Positions 32,939 to 42,658 are shown, counted from the stretch's first letter. The stretch: 64,000 nt of DNA from Acidobacteriota bacterium (GCA_003010405.1 PJLO01000001.1:1-64000); one strand, 5' to 3'. The notes: generated by a model not told the origin, from the letters alone. Numbers and translations are program-made.

Positions 32939-35215
32939 TTAGGCTTTGATAGGCCTTTCAGCAATGGGCAATAAAACAGAGAACACTGCCCCTTTGCCCT
33001 CAATACTGCGAGCCCGGAGCCGCCCCTTGTGTTTCTCAATAATCTTTTTGCTCACCCATAGGCCCAGACCATTGCCCACTTCGTCCTTTGTGGTAAAGAA
33101 AGGCTCAAAGATGCGCTTCAAATTTTCAGGGGAAATCCCGGTGCCAGTGTCGGCAACGGTTATACGGGCGTACCTACGACCTTTTAGTACGAGCTGGCCG
33201 GTGTGTACCCTCACTAAACCTTTGTGATCGGTTGCATCAATGGCGTTTGCCAGCAAGTTGGAGAGAACCTGTCGAATTTCGCCAACGATGGCGATCACTC
33301 CGGCACTGTGCCCGTCGTGTTCAATCTTCAAGCGGATGCTTTTGCGGTCGAGCATCGGGCCATAAAGTTCTACCACCTCGTCGGTCAAGGTGTGCAGATC
33401 CACCGCGGACGGCTTCCTGTGTTCCTTGTAAAATCCGAGCGTCCGTTTGGTGATATGCGCAATGCGATGAAGTTCCCGCTCGGCAATTTTCAGATGCTCC
33501 TTCAGTTCTTTGGGAAGGTCTGGACTTGTCCTTGCGAGGTAAACGCAGTTGGTAACCGCCTCCAACGGGTTGTTGATTTCGTGGGCAACCGTTGCTGCCA
33601 GACGGCCTGCTGCTGCAAGCTTTTCACTTTGGAGGAGAGCTGCTTCCGCCGCCTTCTTCTCCGTGATGTCGTCCCAGACAGAAATGGCGACTAACGGATC
33701 ATTCAGGGCCAGATAGTGGCTGTGAACAATGAGGTCTCGAATCATGCCAGACTTGGTTCGCAGCTTCCTATCAAAGATATGTAAACCGCCCGATTTAATT
33801 CGCTTAGCAAATTCTATGTCCAGTTGCCGCGGAGGAACCGTCTCGATGTCGTCTATCGTCATTTTGGCAAACTCTTCGGGGGTGTAGCCAAAATTCTTCG
33901 TGGCCGCCTCGTTGCACTGAAGGATTTTTCGAGAAAATGGCTCTATTACGACCGCAGTCAGAGGCATAGAGTTGAAGAGGGTGCGGGACCACTCCTCCCT
34001 CTCAGCCGCACGGGCTTGGGCCTGTTTCAAATCATCAATGTCGGCACTAGCTCCAAACCAGCGGACTGGCTTTCCTTCGGAATCACGGACCGGAACGGCA
34101 CGGGCAAGGTGCCAGCGATACATGCCATCCCAACGGCGAATACGGTGCTCAAGCTCGAATGTCTCCCCCGTTTCTAGAGCTTTCTGCAGCGCCTGCTTCA
34201 CCATTTCGATTTCGTCGGGGTGAAAAGCAGCTAGATAACCCTTGCCCAGCGATTGTTTGATAGGCAGTCCCGTGTACTGGTGCCACAAGTCGCTAATGTA
34301 ATCGACGTTGCCGGCGGCGTCGGTGCTCCACGCTATGTTTGGGATAGCGTTGGTCATGCCACGGAACCGCTCCTCGCTTTCACGCAGCGCCTGTTCCGCT
34401 TTCTTTCGCTCAGTAATGTTTATGGAAGCGCCAACAGCACCTCGAATTCTGCCTTCGCTATCCAACAATGGGCTGGCGCTGCTTGATATCGTCACACGCC
34501 TGCCGCTGGGCAGTTCGACCTCCATCTCTAACTGTCGCACGTCTTTGCCGCTCGCGGCCTGAGACATCGGCATTTCTTCTGGACGAAGCTGCCTGCCATC
34601 AAGGAAATACCGCCGTGCAACCTTTAAATATGGAGAGAGGTTTTCTCCTTGCCCCCCCTCGAAAAGCTCATTCGCCATCCTGTTGCCAGTGATGATCTCG
34701 CCTTGCGGGTCATGAGCCACTAACACCGCAGCGGGAACGACATCCATGATGGCCTCCAGCTCCTGGACCCTCTGTCGCAGGGCCTCCTCCGCCCGTTTGC
34801 GCTCCTCTGTTGCTTTCAGCAGTCTTTCTTTGTGCTCCGTAACATCGCGGCTAATCACCGCCAAACCGTCAAGAACAGGACGGCAGCGGTGTTCGAACAA
34901 GCGTCCGCTCCGAGGTTCGTACATCTCGAACTGCACCGGAACCTGCTGCTCCAGGGCCCGATGGAGTTGCCGGTAACACTCTGTCTTTACAAGATCTGGC
35001 CGAACTTCCCAGAGGCTATGCCCCAGAACTTCCTCCGGCTGCTTTCCAACGAATCCACCCAGCGTGACACCCGGGGCATTCATGTACAGATAACGCAACT
35101 CGCTGTCGAAGATGCTGACTGCGTCGGATGCGCGCTCCAGAAAAGCACACAGATACGGCGCAGCAGACGTCGAAACTGGAACCGGAAAAGTACCGGGGGC
35201 GGCTTCATTGATCAC
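32939..35215 (-). CDS. Multi-PAS sensor histidine kinase
   Basis: The 758-aa product has no membrane segment and is therefore a soluble sensor. Four PAS domains are visible, at about 15-125, 145-265, 285-400 (with PAC RWDGMYRWHLARAVPVRDSEGKPVRW) and 410-525. The kinase core follows: H-box AATVAHEINNPLEAVTN with His545, N-box NLLANAIDA, DTGTGI, FEPFFTTK and GNGLGLWVSKKII. The signal may be redox, light or a small ligand; no cofactor residue can be assigned. The GTG start at 35215 precedes INEAAPGTF. It lies between two receiver-only proteins on the same strand, its likely phospho-partners. Confidence 0.9.
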   Translation of the reverse strand: MINEAAPGTFPVPVSTSAAPYLCAFLERASDAVSIFDSELRYLYMNAPGVTLGGFVGKQPEEVLGHSLWEVRPDLVKTECYRQLHRALEQQVPVQFEMYEPRSGRLFEHRCRPVLDGLAVISRDVTEHKERLLKATEERKRAEEALRQRVQELEAIMDVVPAAVLVAHDPQGEIITGNRMANELFEGGQGENLSPYLKVARRYFLDGRQLRPEEMPMSQAASGKDVRQLEMEVELPSGRRVTISSSASPLLDSEGRIRGAVGASINITERKKAEQALRESEERFRGMTNAIPNIAWSTDAAGNVDYISDLWHQYTGLPIKQSLGKGYLAAFHPDEIEMVKQALQKALETGETFELEHRIRRWDGMYRWHLARAVPVRDSEGKPVRWFGASADIDDLKQAQARAAEREEWSRTLFNSMPLTAVVIEPFSRKILQCNEAATKNFGYTPEEFAKMTIDDIETVPPRQLDIEFAKRIKSGGLHIFDRKLRTKSGMIRDLIVHSHYLALNDPLVAISVWDDITEKKAAEAALLQSEKLAAAGRLAATVAHEINNPLEAVTNCVYLARTSPDLPKELKEHLKIAERELHRIAHITKRTLGFYKEHRKPSAVDLHTLTDEVVELYGPMLDRKSIRLKIEHDGHSAGVIAIVGEIRQVLSNLLANAIDATDHKGLVRVHTGQLVLKGRRYARITVADTGTGISPENLKRIFEPFFTTKDEVGNGLGLWVSKKIIEKHKGRLRARSIEGKGAVFSVLLPIAERPIKA

Positions 35216-35438
35216 GGCAATGACCCTGTAAATATCACTTCAGCGCAACAGGCATTTCGAATTGCCGTAGGCCAAGGTGTACGAATGGCAGAGAGTATAT
35301 CCCATATTAAGCGGAACGTAACAGCGACTTAGTTATGCACGACGCTGTTTAGAGGTTACCCGTTTTTCCGCGAATATTCAGCAAGAAACGCCCCCTGGAC
35401 GGGACGTAGACCAGACAATTCAGAGACAACTTTCGCTT

Positions 35439-35825
35439 TTATGCATGCAGAACCTGCGCTATCTTCTCCAGTAGCTCAGGCGGAGGGACCGGTTTGGCAA
35501 GAACCTCGAAATCAAAGCCGTGCTCCCTCGCGTGACCTAAAAACTCGTGGCAGGCAGCGTGACCGGAGATGAACAATACCTCACAGCGAGGCAACCACCG
35601 CAGGATTTCCATAGCCGCATCAATCCCGTTCATGCCTCCCATATCAATATCACTCAACAGAAAATCGGGCGTGAATGAAAGCGCGACCTGAAGAGCTTCT
35701 TCCCCGCTGTAAGCTGTGGCCGTTTCATAACCTTGGCTTTCAAGCAAGATGGCGAGTGTGGATGCGACCGCACGCTCGTCATCAACTACGAGAATTTTCG
35801 CTCTTTTCTTCCGCTTTTCCGTCAT
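35439..35825 (-). CDS. Single-domain response regulator
   Basis: The 128-aa CheY-like receiver has the acidic pair DDE (15-17), phospho-acceptor D59 (LLSDIDMG), Ser87 in LFISGH and K111 in LAKPVPPP. There is no output domain. It is strongly similar to the receiver part of the fusion at 31814-32506, sharing SGEEA, NGID and PVPPPELL. It is upstream of the kinase and on the same strand. A longer start at 35903 (MKTVFYDESNF) is possible; ATG 35825 is chosen because the receiver fold begins directly after it. Confidence 0.87.
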   Translation of the reverse strand: MTEKRKKRAKILVVDDERAVASTLAILLESQGYETATAYSGEEALQVALSFTPDFLLSDIDMGGMNGIDAAMEILRWLPRCEVLFISGHAACHEFLGHAREHGFDFEVLAKPVPPPELLEKIAQVLHA

Positions 35826-36007
35826 ACTTCTATCCGACCTGCCGCAAAGTAGACTCGTCCCCTCGATCAGAAAGTTGCTCTCATCATAGAAGACCGTTTT
35901 CATTAGCAAGGTGTTCTTAGAATAGCTCAGAGGTAACTGAGATACAAACAAAATCGATTCGTCGAACGCCCTTTTTAGGCGGCGGCAGCAGCATTTTGCA
36001 CTGCCAG

Positions 36008-36421
36008 CTATATGCGCCAACTGCCGGAAACAGTGGAAATTTCCCCCTTGCTTTCTTCATCGCCGTCCACCTCGAAATCAGCGGCATGGCGTTTTATGAC
36101 CTCCACCCGCGAGGCGGTCCACTCTCCATTTTTCGAGTCCACCGAGGCAATCACTCGTAGTTCGGCTCCTGGAACCAAGGCCTTCCGCGCCGGTTTTACA
36201 CGGTCCACGGCTGGAACCCTGGCGTCGTAGACAATCACGGCACGTTTAACAATCACACGCCGCACGTAGCCATCATGCCCCATCAGATAAATCGCCCCGC
36301 CTGCCCATGCACCGCGGGGAGAGGGTACTACTTCGCCAAGAAACATGCCCTGCGTTCCGGCCCAACTCCCTGAACCGAGCAGAACGAAACAAACCAATGA
36401 AATCAGCCTGCCCCACTTCAT
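36008..36421 (-). CDS. Small exported protein, unknown function
   Basis: The 137-aa product has a signal peptide (MKWGRLISLVCFVLLGSGSWAG). The mature part has a short beta-rich pattern: GAIYLMGHDGYVRRVIVKRAVIVYD, then LVPGAELRVIASVDSKNGEWTASRVEVIK, which resembles an OB-fold or DUF5666-like strand layout. No catalytic motif is seen. It is downstream of inositol-3-phosphate synthase but separated from it by a terminator, so it is probably a separate unit. Confidence 0.6.
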   Translation of the reverse strand: MKWGRLISLVCFVLLGSGSWAGTQGMFLGEVVPSPRGAWAGGAIYLMGHDGYVRRVIVKRAVIVYDARVPAVDRVKPARKALVPGAELRVIASVDSKNGEWTASRVEVIKRHAADFEVDGDEESKGEISTVSGSWRI

Positions 36422-36504
36422 CGGTAATACGATGCTGACTCCGTCGGCTCTGTGCGCTCGGTCTGCGCAAAATTCCAAAGCTGTAAAGAGTTCCCTATTC
36501 AGCA

Positions 36505-36540
36505 GAAAAAAAAGGCAGAAGCCGAAGCTCCTGCCCTTTT
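36505..36540 (-). terminator. Intrinsic terminator of inositol-3-phosphate synthase gene
   Basis: On the minus strand, GGCAGGAGC, a TTCG tetraloop and GCTTCTGCC form a 9-bp stem with one G-T pair, followed by eight T. It lies 20 bases after the ino1 stop codon. Confidence 0.9.
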
Positions 36541-36556
36541 GCCAGAATCTCAGAAC

Positions 36557-37894
36557 CTAGTCGTAGTATTCAAGTCCGAGGTGGGTGATCAGTTCCTCGC
36601 CTTTGATGTAACGCAAGGTGTTCTTCATCTTCATCAACTGAATAAAAATGTCATGCTCAGGATAGAGTCCTGGAGCCGTCATTGGAGCCTTAAAGTAGAA
36701 GCTCATCCACTCCTGAATGCCGATTCCCTTCAGTTGGCTGCAGCGCGCCGCCAAGTCGAGAAAAAGGACAATATCCAGTGCCAGTGGCGCGGCAAGGATC
36801 GAATCGCGGCACAGGAAATCGACTTTGATCTGCATCGGATACCCGAGCCAGCCGAAGATGTCGATGTTGTCCCAGCCTTCCTTGTTATCGCCACGCGGCG
36901 GATAATAATTGATGCGCACTTTGTGGCAGATGTTGCCGTACAAGTCGGGATAGAGCTGCGGCTGCAGGATGCTGTCCAGCACGCTGAGCTTGGACTCTTC
37001 CTTGGTTTTGAATGAGCCCGGATCGTCGAGCACCTCGCCGTCGCGATTGCCGAGGATGTTGGTGGAGAACCAACCGCTCAGGCCCAGCAGGCGGGACTTG
37101 AAACCGGGAGCCAGAATCGTCTTCATCAAAGTCTGGCCGGTCTTGAAGTCCTTGCCGCAGATAGGCGCGTTCTTCTTGCGCGACAGTTCCTGCATCACCG
37201 GTATATCGACCGAAAGATTCGGTGCGCCATTCGCGACTGGCACGCCCTCCTGCAATGCGGCGTAGGCGTAAATCTGTGAAGGAGCAATATTCGGATCGTT
37301 TGCTTCCAGGCCCTTTTCAAAGGCTTCGATCGAGTCATGAACTTCGCTCGGCTTCTGGAAGCTTTCGGTGGAAGCGCACCAGATCATCACCAGACGGCTG
37401 CAGTTGTTTTCTTTCTTGAAGTTACGGATGTCGGCTCGAACCTGCTCCGCAAGATCCAGCTTATTCTTACCCGTCTTAACGTTTGGCCCGTCGATCAGCT
37501 TGATGTAGTTTTTGTCAAAAACCGCCGGCATCGGCTTGATGTTGTCCAAAAACGGCTTCAGTTGGAGCAGCAGCTCTTTCTCCAGAACTTTGGCGTTAGC
37601 AGCCGCTTCATAGGCGCTGTCTGGGAAAATATCCCAGCCACCAAAGACCAAGTCATTCAAGTCGGCGAGAGGCACAAAATCCTTGATCAGAGGCGACCGG
37701 CCGTCTGTACGCTTGCCGAGACGGATCGTTCCCATCTGGGTCAACGAACCGATCGGGACCGCAATGCCTTTGCGCACCGCTTCCACACCGGCCACGAAGG
37801 TCGTGGTCACCGCGCCCATTCCGACGATCAATATTCCAAGTTTCCCATTCGCTGCTGCGATTTCAGTAGGAGTGTTTTTCTGCCCAGTCGCCAT
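36557..37894 (-). CDS. ino1: Inositol-3-phosphate synthase (Ino1/MIPS)
   Basis: The 445-aa enzyme converts glucose-6-phosphate to inositol-3-phosphate with NAD. The Rossmann start LGILIVGMGAVTTTFVAGVEAV is followed by GSLTQMGTIRLGKRTDGRSP. The active-site region contains CGKDFKTGQTLMKTILAPGFKSRLLGLSGWFSTNILGNRDG with the conserved lysines, then NYYPPRGDNKEGWDNIDIFGWLGYPMQIKVDFLCRDSILAAP. Length and motifs are those of the bacterial group close to actinobacterial and archaeal enzymes. In such bacteria the product feeds inositol lipids or solutes. It has its own terminator. Confidence 0.94.
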   Translation of the reverse strand: MATGQKNTPTEIAAANGKLGILIVGMGAVTTTFVAGVEAVRKGIAVPIGSLTQMGTIRLGKRTDGRSPLIKDFVPLADLNDLVFGGWDIFPDSAYEAAANAKVLEKELLLQLKPFLDNIKPMPAVFDKNYIKLIDGPNVKTGKNKLDLAEQVRADIRNFKKENNCSRLVMIWCASTESFQKPSEVHDSIEAFEKGLEANDPNIAPSQIYAYAALQEGVPVANGAPNLSVDIPVMQELSRKKNAPICGKDFKTGQTLMKTILAPGFKSRLLGLSGWFSTNILGNRDGEVLDDPGSFKTKEESKLSVLDSILQPQLYPDLYGNICHKVRINYYPPRGDNKEGWDNIDIFGWLGYPMQIKVDFLCRDSILAAPLALDIVLFLDLAARCSQLKGIGIQEWMSFYFKAPMTAPGLYPEHDIFIQLMKMKNTLRYIKGEELITHLGLEYYD

Positions 37895-38058
37895 CTATAC
37901 GAATCACTTCCCTTAAAGAGTCACCATCAATGAAGCAAACAACTTAATGCTCTCCCCTGCACCACTGCTTTGGCAAACATGTTGTAGTATGTGGCGCAAC
38001 ACGGCAGTCGAATGGCGAGCATTGCGGGTTGTGATGCACTTTCGAACAGGGAACGGGA

Positions 38059-38907
38059 ATGAATCAACGTGTTGCGGTAATTACCGGCTGTTCCAGCGGA
38101 TTTGGTCTGCTCAGTACTGTTGAACTGGCCCGCAAAGGGTATTTTGTAATCGCCACCATGCGCGACCTCGCCCGCCGCGACTCGCTGGACGAGGCGCTCT
38201 TATCGGCGGGGGTCGCCGAGCGGGTCAGCGTACGCACCCTCGACGTCGCTTCCCCACCCTCCCATGAAACCTTCGTGGCGGAAACCGTCGCCGAATTCGG
38301 GCGCATCGATGTGCTGGTCAACAACGCGGGCTTCGCCTTGGCCGGATTTGCCGAGGACGTGATGCTGGAGGAACTGCGCCGCCAGTTCGAGACAAATTTC
38401 TTCGGCACAGTATCCCTGACCAGGGCCGTGCTGCCGGTAATGCGAAAACAGCGAGCCGGCAGGATTGTCATGATCAGCTCGGTCTCCGGTCGAAACGCCT
38501 ACCCTGGGATAAGTTCTTACGCGTCATCAAAATTCGCACTCGAAGGCTACACTGAAGCTCTTCGCCTCGAAATGGCGCCACTGGGAATCCATTGCGTTCT
38601 CGTCGAGCCCGGATCATTCCAAACCGCAATTTGGAATCGCAAGGAGAACAACGCGGTCCACGCATTCGACCCAACCTCACCCAATCGCGAACGCATCTTA
38701 CGGTATCGCGATTATGTTCAGAAGCAGACACGCCGCGGTGATCCGCGAGAGGTCGCGCGCTTGATCGCCCATGTTGCCGATGTCCAGCATCCGCGTCTGC
38801 GCTACGTCATTGGCGAGGATGCCCGGTCTTCGCTCGCGTTCCGCGCCCTGCTGCCCTGGAGACTTTACGAAACGATAGTCTCCCGCGTGCTTAAGTTGGA
38901 CAAATGA
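38059..38907 (+). CDS. Short-chain dehydrogenase/reductase (classical SDR)
   Basis: The 282-aa product has the cofactor motif TGCSSGFG (TGxxxGxG, 9-16) and VNNAG (about 91-95). The catalytic serine is in VMISSVSG, and the YASSK motif (YxxxK) follows. The residues after strand 2 (ATMRD) include an arginine, which favours NADP(H). The C-terminal region resembles retinol-dehydrogenase-like or fatty-acyl reductase-type SDRs, but substrate is open. It is followed 45 bases later by an M48 protease on the same strand, without obvious functional relation. Confidence 0.88.
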   Translation: MNQRVAVITGCSSGFGLLSTVELARKGYFVIATMRDLARRDSLDEALLSAGVAERVSVRTLDVASPPSHETFVAETVAEFGRIDVLVNNAGFALAGFAEDVMLEELRRQFETNFFGTVSLTRAVLPVMRKQRAGRIVMISSVSGRNAYPGISSYASSKFALEGYTEALRLEMAPLGIHCVLVEPGSFQTAIWNRKENNAVHAFDPTSPNRERILRYRDYVQKQTRRGDPREVARLIAHVADVQHPRLRYVIGEDARSSLAFRALLPWRLYETIVSRVLKLDK

Positions 38908-38951
38908 GAAAATACCCGTTGGAAGCTCTATTTTCACTTTAGCGAGGACCC

Positions 38952-40202
38952 ATGCCGGCCGCCCTAGCCTCCCCCTCACCCGGAGAAGTAATCGCGCAGC
39001 GCACCATAACCGCATACACGCTCACCCCGGATCAACTTCGCAAGTCCGAGGGCCTGCACCGGACCAGTGTCGTGCTCTCGCTTACCTCCTTGATCTTCGG
39101 AATAGTCGTGCTCATGGCGCTCATCGCGCTCCGCTTCGGCCCCATGTTGCAGCGCGTTGTCGAGCGCATATCAGGAAAGCGCTTTGTCCAGGCGCTGGTC
39201 TTCGTTCCCGTGCTACTGCTCACCCTTTCTATCTTGGAGCTCCCCCTCGATATTTACGGACACCACATTTCGCGTGCCTATGGCCTGAGCGTGCAGGGAT
39301 GGGGATCATGGCTTTCGGACTGGGCCAAAGGCGAAGCACTGACTCTGATATTTGCTACCTTTGCGCTCTGGGGCCTTTATGCTGCAATTCGACGGGCACC
39401 GAGGCGGTGGTGGCTATATAGCTGGCTGGTCTCCGTGCCCGTAATGGCTGCAATAGTGTTCATCGCTCCCGTGATCGTCGAACCTATCTTCAATCGCTTT
39501 GACCCTCTTGCGAATACTAATCCCGGGCTTACTGTGCAATTACAATCCCTTGCTCATTCCGCCGGTCTTGAAATTCCCGAGTCGCGCATCTTCCTCATGC
39601 GCGCGAGCGATAAAGTAACCACCTATAACGCCTATGTAACCGGATTCGGCGCAACCAAGCGCATCGTCGTATGGGACAACACGGTCCGCAACATGACTGC
39701 ACCGCAGACTCTCTTTATCTTCGGTCACGAAATGGGCCACTACGTTCTGCACCACATCTACTGGGGAATGGCCGTCACAGCGCTTCTTCTCTTTGCAGGA
39801 TTCCGGCTAACCCAGCGCCTGGCCGAAGCCGCAATTCAACGCTTCGGCGAACGCTGGCGCATTCGCTCCGTCGGCGAATGGTCTTCGCTGCCGCTGCTGC
39901 TCCTGCTGGCCGGTCTTCTCTCGTTCCTCGCTGAGCCATTGGGCAGCGGCTTCAGCCGCCGCATCGAGCATCAGGCGGATGTTTACGGTTTAGCCATTAC
40001 GCGACCGGTTACAAAAGATGCTTCGCAGGTTGCTGCGCAAGCCTTCCAGCTCTTAGGCGAGAAGTCGTATTCCTATCCCAACCCCTCGCCGTTTCTCGTC
40101 TTCTGGCGTTACTCGCATCCACCAATTTCGCAGCGAATCCGCTTTGTCCTGTCGAGTGCAGGGCTTGCAATACCAGAGGTACATATACAGGAGAGACCAT
40201 AA
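38952..40202 (+). CDS. M48 family membrane metalloprotease (Ste24/CAAX protease-like)
   Basis: The 416-aa product has an N-terminal region with several membrane helices (VLSLTSLIFGIVVLMALIAL, ALVFVPVLLLTLSILELPL, TLIFATFALWGLYAA, WLVSVPVMAAIVFIAPVIVEPIFNRF) and the zinc site HEMGH (about 259-263). Two more helices precede the third ligand region SRRIEHQADVYGLAI. This is the Ste24 layout. Bacterial members take part in membrane protein quality control. A GAGGA box precedes ATG 38952. Confidence 0.9.
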   Translation: MPAALASPSPGEVIAQRTITAYTLTPDQLRKSEGLHRTSVVLSLTSLIFGIVVLMALIALRFGPMLQRVVERISGKRFVQALVFVPVLLLTLSILELPLDIYGHHISRAYGLSVQGWGSWLSDWAKGEALTLIFATFALWGLYAAIRRAPRRWWLYSWLVSVPVMAAIVFIAPVIVEPIFNRFDPLANTNPGLTVQLQSLAHSAGLEIPESRIFLMRASDKVTTYNAYVTGFGATKRIVVWDNTVRNMTAPQTLFIFGHEMGHYVLHHIYWGMAVTALLLFAGFRLTQRLAEAAIQRFGERWRIRSVGEWSSLPLLLLLAGLLSFLAEPLGSGFSRRIEHQADVYGLAITRPVTKDASQVAAQAFQLLGEKSYSYPNPSPFLVFWRYSHPPISQRIRFVLSSAGLAIPEVHIQERP

Positions 40203-40356
40203 GTCGGGATGCATCGTTCTATCGGTATCTGGGAAGAGTGGTTTCCGGAGAGCACAATGGACTCAGTAACTTTGAGGATTCAAAGGAATCAAGGTCCAAA
40301 TGCGGCAGGCAAGTTCTTCCAGGCCATTGAGAACAGCGTTCAAGGAGGCTCGAACT

Positions 40357-40491
40357 GTGCAGAACGAGGCCGCCGCTTTAGATTTACACTCGCCCCTCGC
40401 GGCAAGCAGAGGGTTAATTGTAGGGTTCTTCTTATCCGCGCTATTTTGGATATTCTTAGCTCTCGTCTATTGCCTTTTCAATCAATGCTGA
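40357..40491 (+). CDS. 44-aa single-helix membrane protein (GTG start)
   Basis: A perfect AAGGAGG (40342-40348) lies 8 bases before GTG 40357. The product starts with the polar MQNEAAALDLHSPLAASR and ends in one hydrophobic helix (GLIVGFFLSALFWIFLALVYCLF) and NQC. The strong ribosome site plus clean amphipathic/hydrophobic division support a real small protein. No family was recognised. It lies between the M48 protease and ubiD, which converges on it. Confidence 0.6.
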   Translation: MQNEAAALDLHSPLAASRGLIVGFFLSALFWIFLALVYCLFNQC

Positions 40492-40530
40492 GAAAAATAC
40501 CGCAACAACTCTCCGCGTTTTAGCGACACG

Positions 40531-42099
40531 CTACTCCAGTCCGAATTCCTTCCAGCGTCGCGTGATGCGCTCTTTCACTTCTTCGGACATCTCAACCTCA
40601 TCTGGCCAGGGACGATCGAAGCCTTCGGTCGACCATTTGCGCGTCGCATCGATTCCCATCTTGCTGCCGAAATTTGGCAACCGCGAAGCGTGGTCCAGCG
40701 TGTCCACCGGCCCAAGCGTGAACTGAATATCGCGCTCGGGATCGATGTTGTTCAGCGCGCGTAAAGTAACTTCCCTCAGATCCTTGACGTCGCAATCTTC
40801 ATCCACCACCACAATGCATTTGGTGAACATCGCCTGTCCCATCGACCAGATCGCATTCATCACCTTGCGCGCCTGTCCCGGGTAAGACTTGCGAATTGAG
40901 ACGATCATCAGGTTATGCGCCACGCCTTCGGCGGGCAGATGGAAATCCACCAGTTCCGGAATCATCATCTTGGCCGCGGGCAGGAAGATGCGCTCTACTG
41001 CCAGCGCCATCCAGGCATCCTCCTGAGGAGGCTTGCCCACGACCGTTGCCGCGTAGATGGGATTCTTGCGATGCGTAATGCACTGCACGTGGAACACCGG
41101 ATACAAATCCTCCAGCGAATAAAAGCCGGTGTGGTCTCCGAATGGTCCTTCGATCTTTAATTCACCTATATCGATGTATCCTTCGAGCACAATCTCCGCG
41201 TTCGCCGGAACCTCCAGATCGACAGTCTCGCACCTCACAACCTCGACCGGTTTCCCGCGCAGGAACCCCGCGATCATGTACTCTTCTATATCCGGCGGCG
41301 CTGGCACAATCGCCGCAAACGTAAGTGCCGGATCGGTGCCAATCGCGACAGCAACCTCCATGCGCCCATGTACCGGCTTGCCCTGCACGGCAATGCTGCC
41401 GCCGCCGCTGCGAGCCATGATGTCCACCGACGAGGTCTTTCCCAGCGTGGGCCCGTTCGCCACCGCCGCACGCATCAACTCGCGCTGATGTTCGGCAGCG
41501 TTCTTGTGCCGCTGCCAGTGCATCCCCGTAGTAGTCGCGTCGTAGACGTGCATGCGATACATTCCGATGTTGCGCTTGCCTGTGCGCGGATCGCGCGTCA
41601 TTACGCAAGGCAGCGTGATGAACCGTCCACCGTCCTGCGGCCAGCATTGCAGTATCGGAAAATCTAGCAAGGAGAAATTGTCGCGCTTGATCACTTCCTT
41701 GCACGGCCCCGTGGAGACGCGCTTCGGAAACAGATTGCCCAGATCTGCCAGTTTCGGCAACATCTTGATCTTTTCCAGCAACCCCTGTGGCGTCTTCACG
41801 TCCATCATCTGGTGAATCCGTTCCGCAATCTCGTCGAGCGACGTGGAACCCAGCGCCATATTCATGCGCCGCTCGGAACCAAACTGGTTGATCAGAATCT
41901 TGTGCCCCGGATGTCCCTTCACATTCTCAAACAGCAGCGCAGGACCGCCCGGCCCCTTGCCGTTGCGCCCGCCCCATTTGGAAACGCGATCAGTGATTTC
42001 GGTAACTTCAAGAATAGGATCAACTTCAGCTTTAATCCTCTTGAGTTCTCCAGCCTTATCGAGTGTTGCTATCCATTCACGCAGATCGTTATAGGCCAC
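40531..42099 (-). CDS. ubiD: UbiD-family decarboxylase
   Basis: The 522-aa product starts at GTG 42099, which follows AAGAGGAG and gives the family start MAYNDLREW. UbiD enzymes are prenylated-FMN dependent and act on 4-hydroxy-3-polyprenylbenzoate or other aromatic acids. Visible signature regions are QCWPQDGGRFITLPCVMTRDP, NIGMYRMHVYD, MHWQRHKNAAEH, ARSGGGSIAVQGKP, and EIVLEGYIDIGELKIEGPFGDHTGFYS near the ERxxE-type active site. No ubiX is in the window. Because menaquinone is the expected quinone in this group, the substrate may be a futalosine or other aromatic intermediate (inference). Confidence 0.9.
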   Translation of the reverse strand: MAYNDLREWIATLDKAGELKRIKAEVDPILEVTEITDRVSKWGGRNGKGPGGPALLFENVKGHPGHKILINQFGSERRMNMALGSTSLDEIAERIHQMMDVKTPQGLLEKIKMLPKLADLGNLFPKRVSTGPCKEVIKRDNFSLLDFPILQCWPQDGGRFITLPCVMTRDPRTGKRNIGMYRMHVYDATTTGMHWQRHKNAAEHQRELMRAAVANGPTLGKTSSVDIMARSGGGSIAVQGKPVHGRMEVAVAIGTDPALTFAAIVPAPPDIEEYMIAGFLRGKPVEVVRCETVDLEVPANAEIVLEGYIDIGELKIEGPFGDHTGFYSLEDLYPVFHVQCITHRKNPIYAATVVGKPPQEDAWMALAVERIFLPAAKMMIPELVDFHLPAEGVAHNLMIVSIRKSYPGQARKVMNAIWSMGQAMFTKCIVVVDEDCDVKDLREVTLRALNNIDPERDIQFTLGPVDTLDHASRLPNFGSKMGIDATRKWSTEGFDRPWPDEVEMSEEVKERITRRWKEFGLE

Positions 42100-42168
42100 A
42101 AAAACTCCTCTTAGCAAAGACACGGGAATAAAAGATTATAGAAGGTGCTAAGGCGGGAACTAATCAAT

Positions 42169-42588
42169 TTAGCTCTGAGGTACGTTCAAACCGCTCTTTT
42201 TTATGTAATCAATGGCGCGAAGAATTGCGCCAGCAAAAAACAAGAGAGTGCCGACGATTAACGTAATCAGAATCGGAGGTCGTCCGAACACGGCCGTTAA
42301 AAGCCGATGCACGTACGCTTCCTGAAACAAGTACACGCTGGCGACCATGGAAATGAGGGCAAAAACTAGGCAGTGACTACGTGGCGTATCAGAAATCCAC
42401 ATCTTCCGAAAGTCCGCGAAAAACCACGACAGCAGCCCCGTCACACTCCAAACCGAGATGATCAATCCAAACGCGGCCGGGTAGCACTGAATCCCCCGCC
42501 ACCGCCGCTCAGTTAACCTGCTAGAGACTAGTCCGACCACTCCGAAGAGCAGCAAAAGAAGCGCCGCGAAATTGGTCAGCAAAGACAC
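42169..42588 (-). CDS. Four-helix membrane protein of unknown function
   Basis: The 139-aa product has four hydrophobic segments: NFAALLLLLFGVVGLVSS, YPAAFGLIISVWSVTGLLSWFF, CLVFALISMVASVYLFQ and PPILITLIVGTLLFFAGAIL. Charged loops separate them (RLTERRWRG and FRKMWISDTPRSH). No motif or cofactor ligand is seen. It stands between korB and ubiD on the same strand and could be read through from either. Confidence 0.6.
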   Translation of the reverse strand: MSLLTNFAALLLLLFGVVGLVSSRLTERRWRGIQCYPAAFGLIISVWSVTGLLSWFFADFRKMWISDTPRSHCLVFALISMVASVYLFQEAYVHRLLTAVFGRPPILITLIVGTLLFFAGAILRAIDYIKKSGLNVPQS

Positions 42589-42658
42589 TCCCTCATTCTA
42601 ACAAGCGAAGCACGATACTGGCTCAAATAAAAGGCGAACCTCTCCGCGCCCTCCACTC

